Positions 6,340-7,182 of a stretch of 7,182 bases of DNA are shown one piece after another. Below the pieces are notes generated by a model. That model saw only the letters and a list, made by a program, of their open reading frames with translations. It did not search any database and was not told where the DNA came from. How positions within the stretch are numbered: position 1 is the first letter of the stretch; every line of letters starts with the position of its first letter. Position numbers and translations under genes: made by a program. This DNA comes from Candidatus Zixiibacteriota bacterium (GTDB taxonomy: Bacteria; Zixibacteria; MSB-5A5; GN15; FEB-12), in contig DAOWMZ010000084.1 of assembly GCA_030642845.1 (NCBI GenBank), positions 1 through 7,182 on the forward strand, in the 5' to 3' direction.

Positions 6340-6762
6340 ATGCGCAAGCTTATTATGCTCGTCTGCATACTGGCCTTGCCAGTTTTATTTAACACAGGAT
6401 TACAGGCAGGTGTGATTCCGACATGGGAATCTGCATCAGGGGAATTTGGTTTCTATCCGATTTCAAATGAGGTTTCATATTATAAAAACTATGATGACAC
6501 CGGAGAGGATCGAGGGACTACATTGCAGTTTGTCATTATCAATTCATTCAAGCTGTTTACAACTTTTAATTTTGAATTCACAGCCGACTATAATTTTGAT
6601 TTAACCTATGATTTTGATAATGAAGATTATATGAATGACCACTATGTTGAACTATCGTTGGTCAAACCAATTACCAGTCTGATAAGTGTTAATTACCAAA
6701 GAATTATTTCATCATTTGAAACAGAATCTATAAATCAGTTTGGACTTAGATTGACATTTTAG
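6340..6762 (+). CDS. Small secreted protein, probable outer-membrane beta-barrel
   Basis: The 140-residue product has a classical signal peptide (MRKL, hydrophobic core to about residue 18, likely cleavage after LQA at 23). The mature part of about 117 residues is rich in aromatic residues and alternating polar/hydrophobic strands: TTLQFVIINSFKLF (60-73), TTFNFEFTADYNFDLTYDF (74-92), HYVELSLVKPI (101-111), SLISVNYQRIISSF (113-126) and a final strand ending GLRLTF with a terminal Phe, the usual mark for BAM-assisted barrels. Short turns alternate with long acidic loops (DDTGEDRG; DFDNEDYMND), as in outer-membrane barrels with extracellular acidic loops. About six strands would make it a very small barrel, or it may oligomerise. 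It begins 28 bases after the hydrolase-like gene with an excellent ribosome site, so the two are co-transcribed. No named family is recognised. Confidence 0.75.
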   Translation: MRKLIMLVCILALPVLFNTGLQAGVIPTWESASGEFGFYPISNEVSYYKNYDDTGEDRGTTLQFVIINSFKLFTTFNFEFTADYNFDLTYDFDNEDYMNDHYVELSLVKPITSLISVNYQRIISSFETESINQFGLRLTF

Positions 6763-6776
6763 TCACGAAGTGGCTA
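6760..6776. repeat. Small hairpin overlapping the stop codon of the barrel gene
   Basis: TAGTCAC-GAA-GTGGCTA forms a 7-bp stem with one T-G wobble and a GAA loop; the stop codon TAG is its left end. It shares the ACGAAGT core with the hairpin at 6828-6842 and, reversed, with the one at 5000-5012. Confidence 0.5.
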
Positions 6777-6802
6777 TTATTCAGAAGTTATAAATACAGT
6801 AG

Positions 6803-6852
6803 GGCAGGATCCCAGAGCGATCCTGCCACACACGAAGTGTGTTCTCTTTTTT
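6803..6852 (+). repeat. Paired hairpins followed by a T-run (repeat, possible terminator)
   Basis: A perfect 9-bp stem GGCAGGATC/GATCCTGCC (6803-6811, 6819-6827; 7-base loop) is directly followed by a perfect 6-bp hairpin ACACAC-GAA-GTGTGT (6828-6842) and then TCTCTTTTTT (6843-6852). Hairpin plus T-run 80 bases after the barrel gene could end the 5115-6762 transcript. The GGCAG...CTGCC plus ACACAC...GTGTG order is shared with the element at 4892-4934, so it is also a member of an interspersed repeat family. Confidence 0.6.
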
Positions 6853-6855
6853 GCG

Positions 6856-6879
6856 CTGTCAGGAATCATTTCCTGACAG
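6856..6879. repeat. Palindrome CTGTCAGGAA-TCAT-TTCCTGACAG
   Basis: A perfect 10-bp inverted repeat with a 4-base loop. Its core GTCAGGAA-N4-TTCCTGAC recurs at 6909-6927. Confidence 0.8.
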
Positions 6880-6905
6880 AAAAGATTAGTGTATATTATT
6901 CTGAC

Positions 6906-6929
6906 TCGTCAGGAACGGATTCCTGACGA
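6906..6929. repeat. Palindrome TCGTCAGGAA-CGGA-TTCCTGACGA
   Basis: A perfect 10-bp inverted repeat with a 4-base loop, the second copy of the core at 6859-6876. The two palindrome centres are exactly 50 bp apart. Between here and the next start (6992) the sequence is AT-rich without a clear promoter. Confidence 0.8.
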
Positions 6930-6991
6930 CGCTGGTTACTATAGGTAATATAGGCTTTAATAATGTTTTAAGACTGAGAGCGGTAAGATAA

Positions 6992-7182
6992 ATGAATAGA
7001 TATTTTGATTTTTCATCATCCCAGATTAAATTCCTGGCATTGCTCTCAGCTACGATAATCTTAATGGGTTTCTATCTTCTGATCAAAGCCTACGCTTCCC
7101 CTCAGAATGATTCACCCCCGTTTAAAGTTTATGTGGGTGACGGTGAGCAGCAGTTCGAGGGAATATTTATTCTTGATCCTAA
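6992..7182 (+). CDS. Membrane-anchored protein, N-terminal part (cut by right edge)
   Basis: The ATG at 6992 opens a frame that stays open to the window end (63 codons). The product starts MNRYFDFSSSQIKFLALLSA, has a single membrane helix at about residues 13-31, then ASPQNDSPPFKVYVGDGEQQFEGIFILDP. The FDF..SQ..FL start with one helix and a short lumenal linker is reminiscent of ComEA-like helix-hairpin-helix proteins, where an Asn-Thr-Ala/LPGIG motif would follow next; that part is outside the window, so this is a guess. The ribosome site is weak (GGTAAG, 6982-6987). It lies 229 bases after the barrel gene, beyond the hairpin/T-run, and probably has its own transcript. Confidence 0.6.
   Translation, partial: MNRYFDFSSSQIKFLALLSATIILMGFYLLIKAYASPQNDSPPFKVYVGDGEQQFEGIFILDP

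Overview
The window is AT-rich bacterial DNA with short gaps between genes and mostly weak Shine-Dalgarno sequences. It probably comes from a Gram-negative (two-membrane) organism, because one gene (6340-6762) encodes a small secreted protein that looks like an outer-membrane beta-barrel. No marker gene fixes the taxonomy. The many short palindromic elements between genes recall uncultivated lineages of the Zixibacteria/Marinimicrobia kind, but that is only an impression.

Layout. (1) Positions 1-3724, minus strand: a compact five-gene operon read leftward. In order of transcription it holds a small SxtJ-like membrane protein (3479-3724), a NodU/TobZ-family O-carbamoyltransferase (1737-3476), a 53-residue DUF5989-type membrane microprotein (1523-1684), a membrane-anchored SGNH/GDSL-family protein (430-1506), and the start of a second, paralogous SGNH protein that runs off the left edge (1-386). 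(2) Positions 3725-3828: a 104-bp divergent promoter region. (3) Positions 3829-4866, plus strand: an extended SDR (NAD(P)-dependent epimerase/dehydratase, dihydroflavonol-reductase-like). (4) Positions 4867-5114: a repeat-filled gap with an 87-bp nested inverted repeat, a two-hairpin element and a good sigma70-type promoter. (5) Positions 5115-6762, plus strand: a two-gene unit with an alpha/beta-hydrolase-fold/TPR protein that seems to have lost its nucleophile and acid residues, then the small barrel-like protein. (6) Positions 6763-6991: a second palindrome-rich gap, including twin hairpins spaced exactly 50 bp apart. (7) Positions 6992-7182: the start of a membrane-anchored protein cut by the right edge.

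How the genes may work together. A carbamoyltransferase with SxtJ-like, DUF5989 and SGNH partners is a recurring set, known from the saxitoxin cluster and from polysaccharide clusters. The likely job is carbamoylation of a sugar or other hydroxyl, with the SGNH proteins acting on an ester group on the periplasmic side of the membrane. The divergent SDR could supply a modified sugar, but this is inference from position only. The hydrolase-like protein and the barrel protein form a separate unit whose function cannot be read from the sequence.
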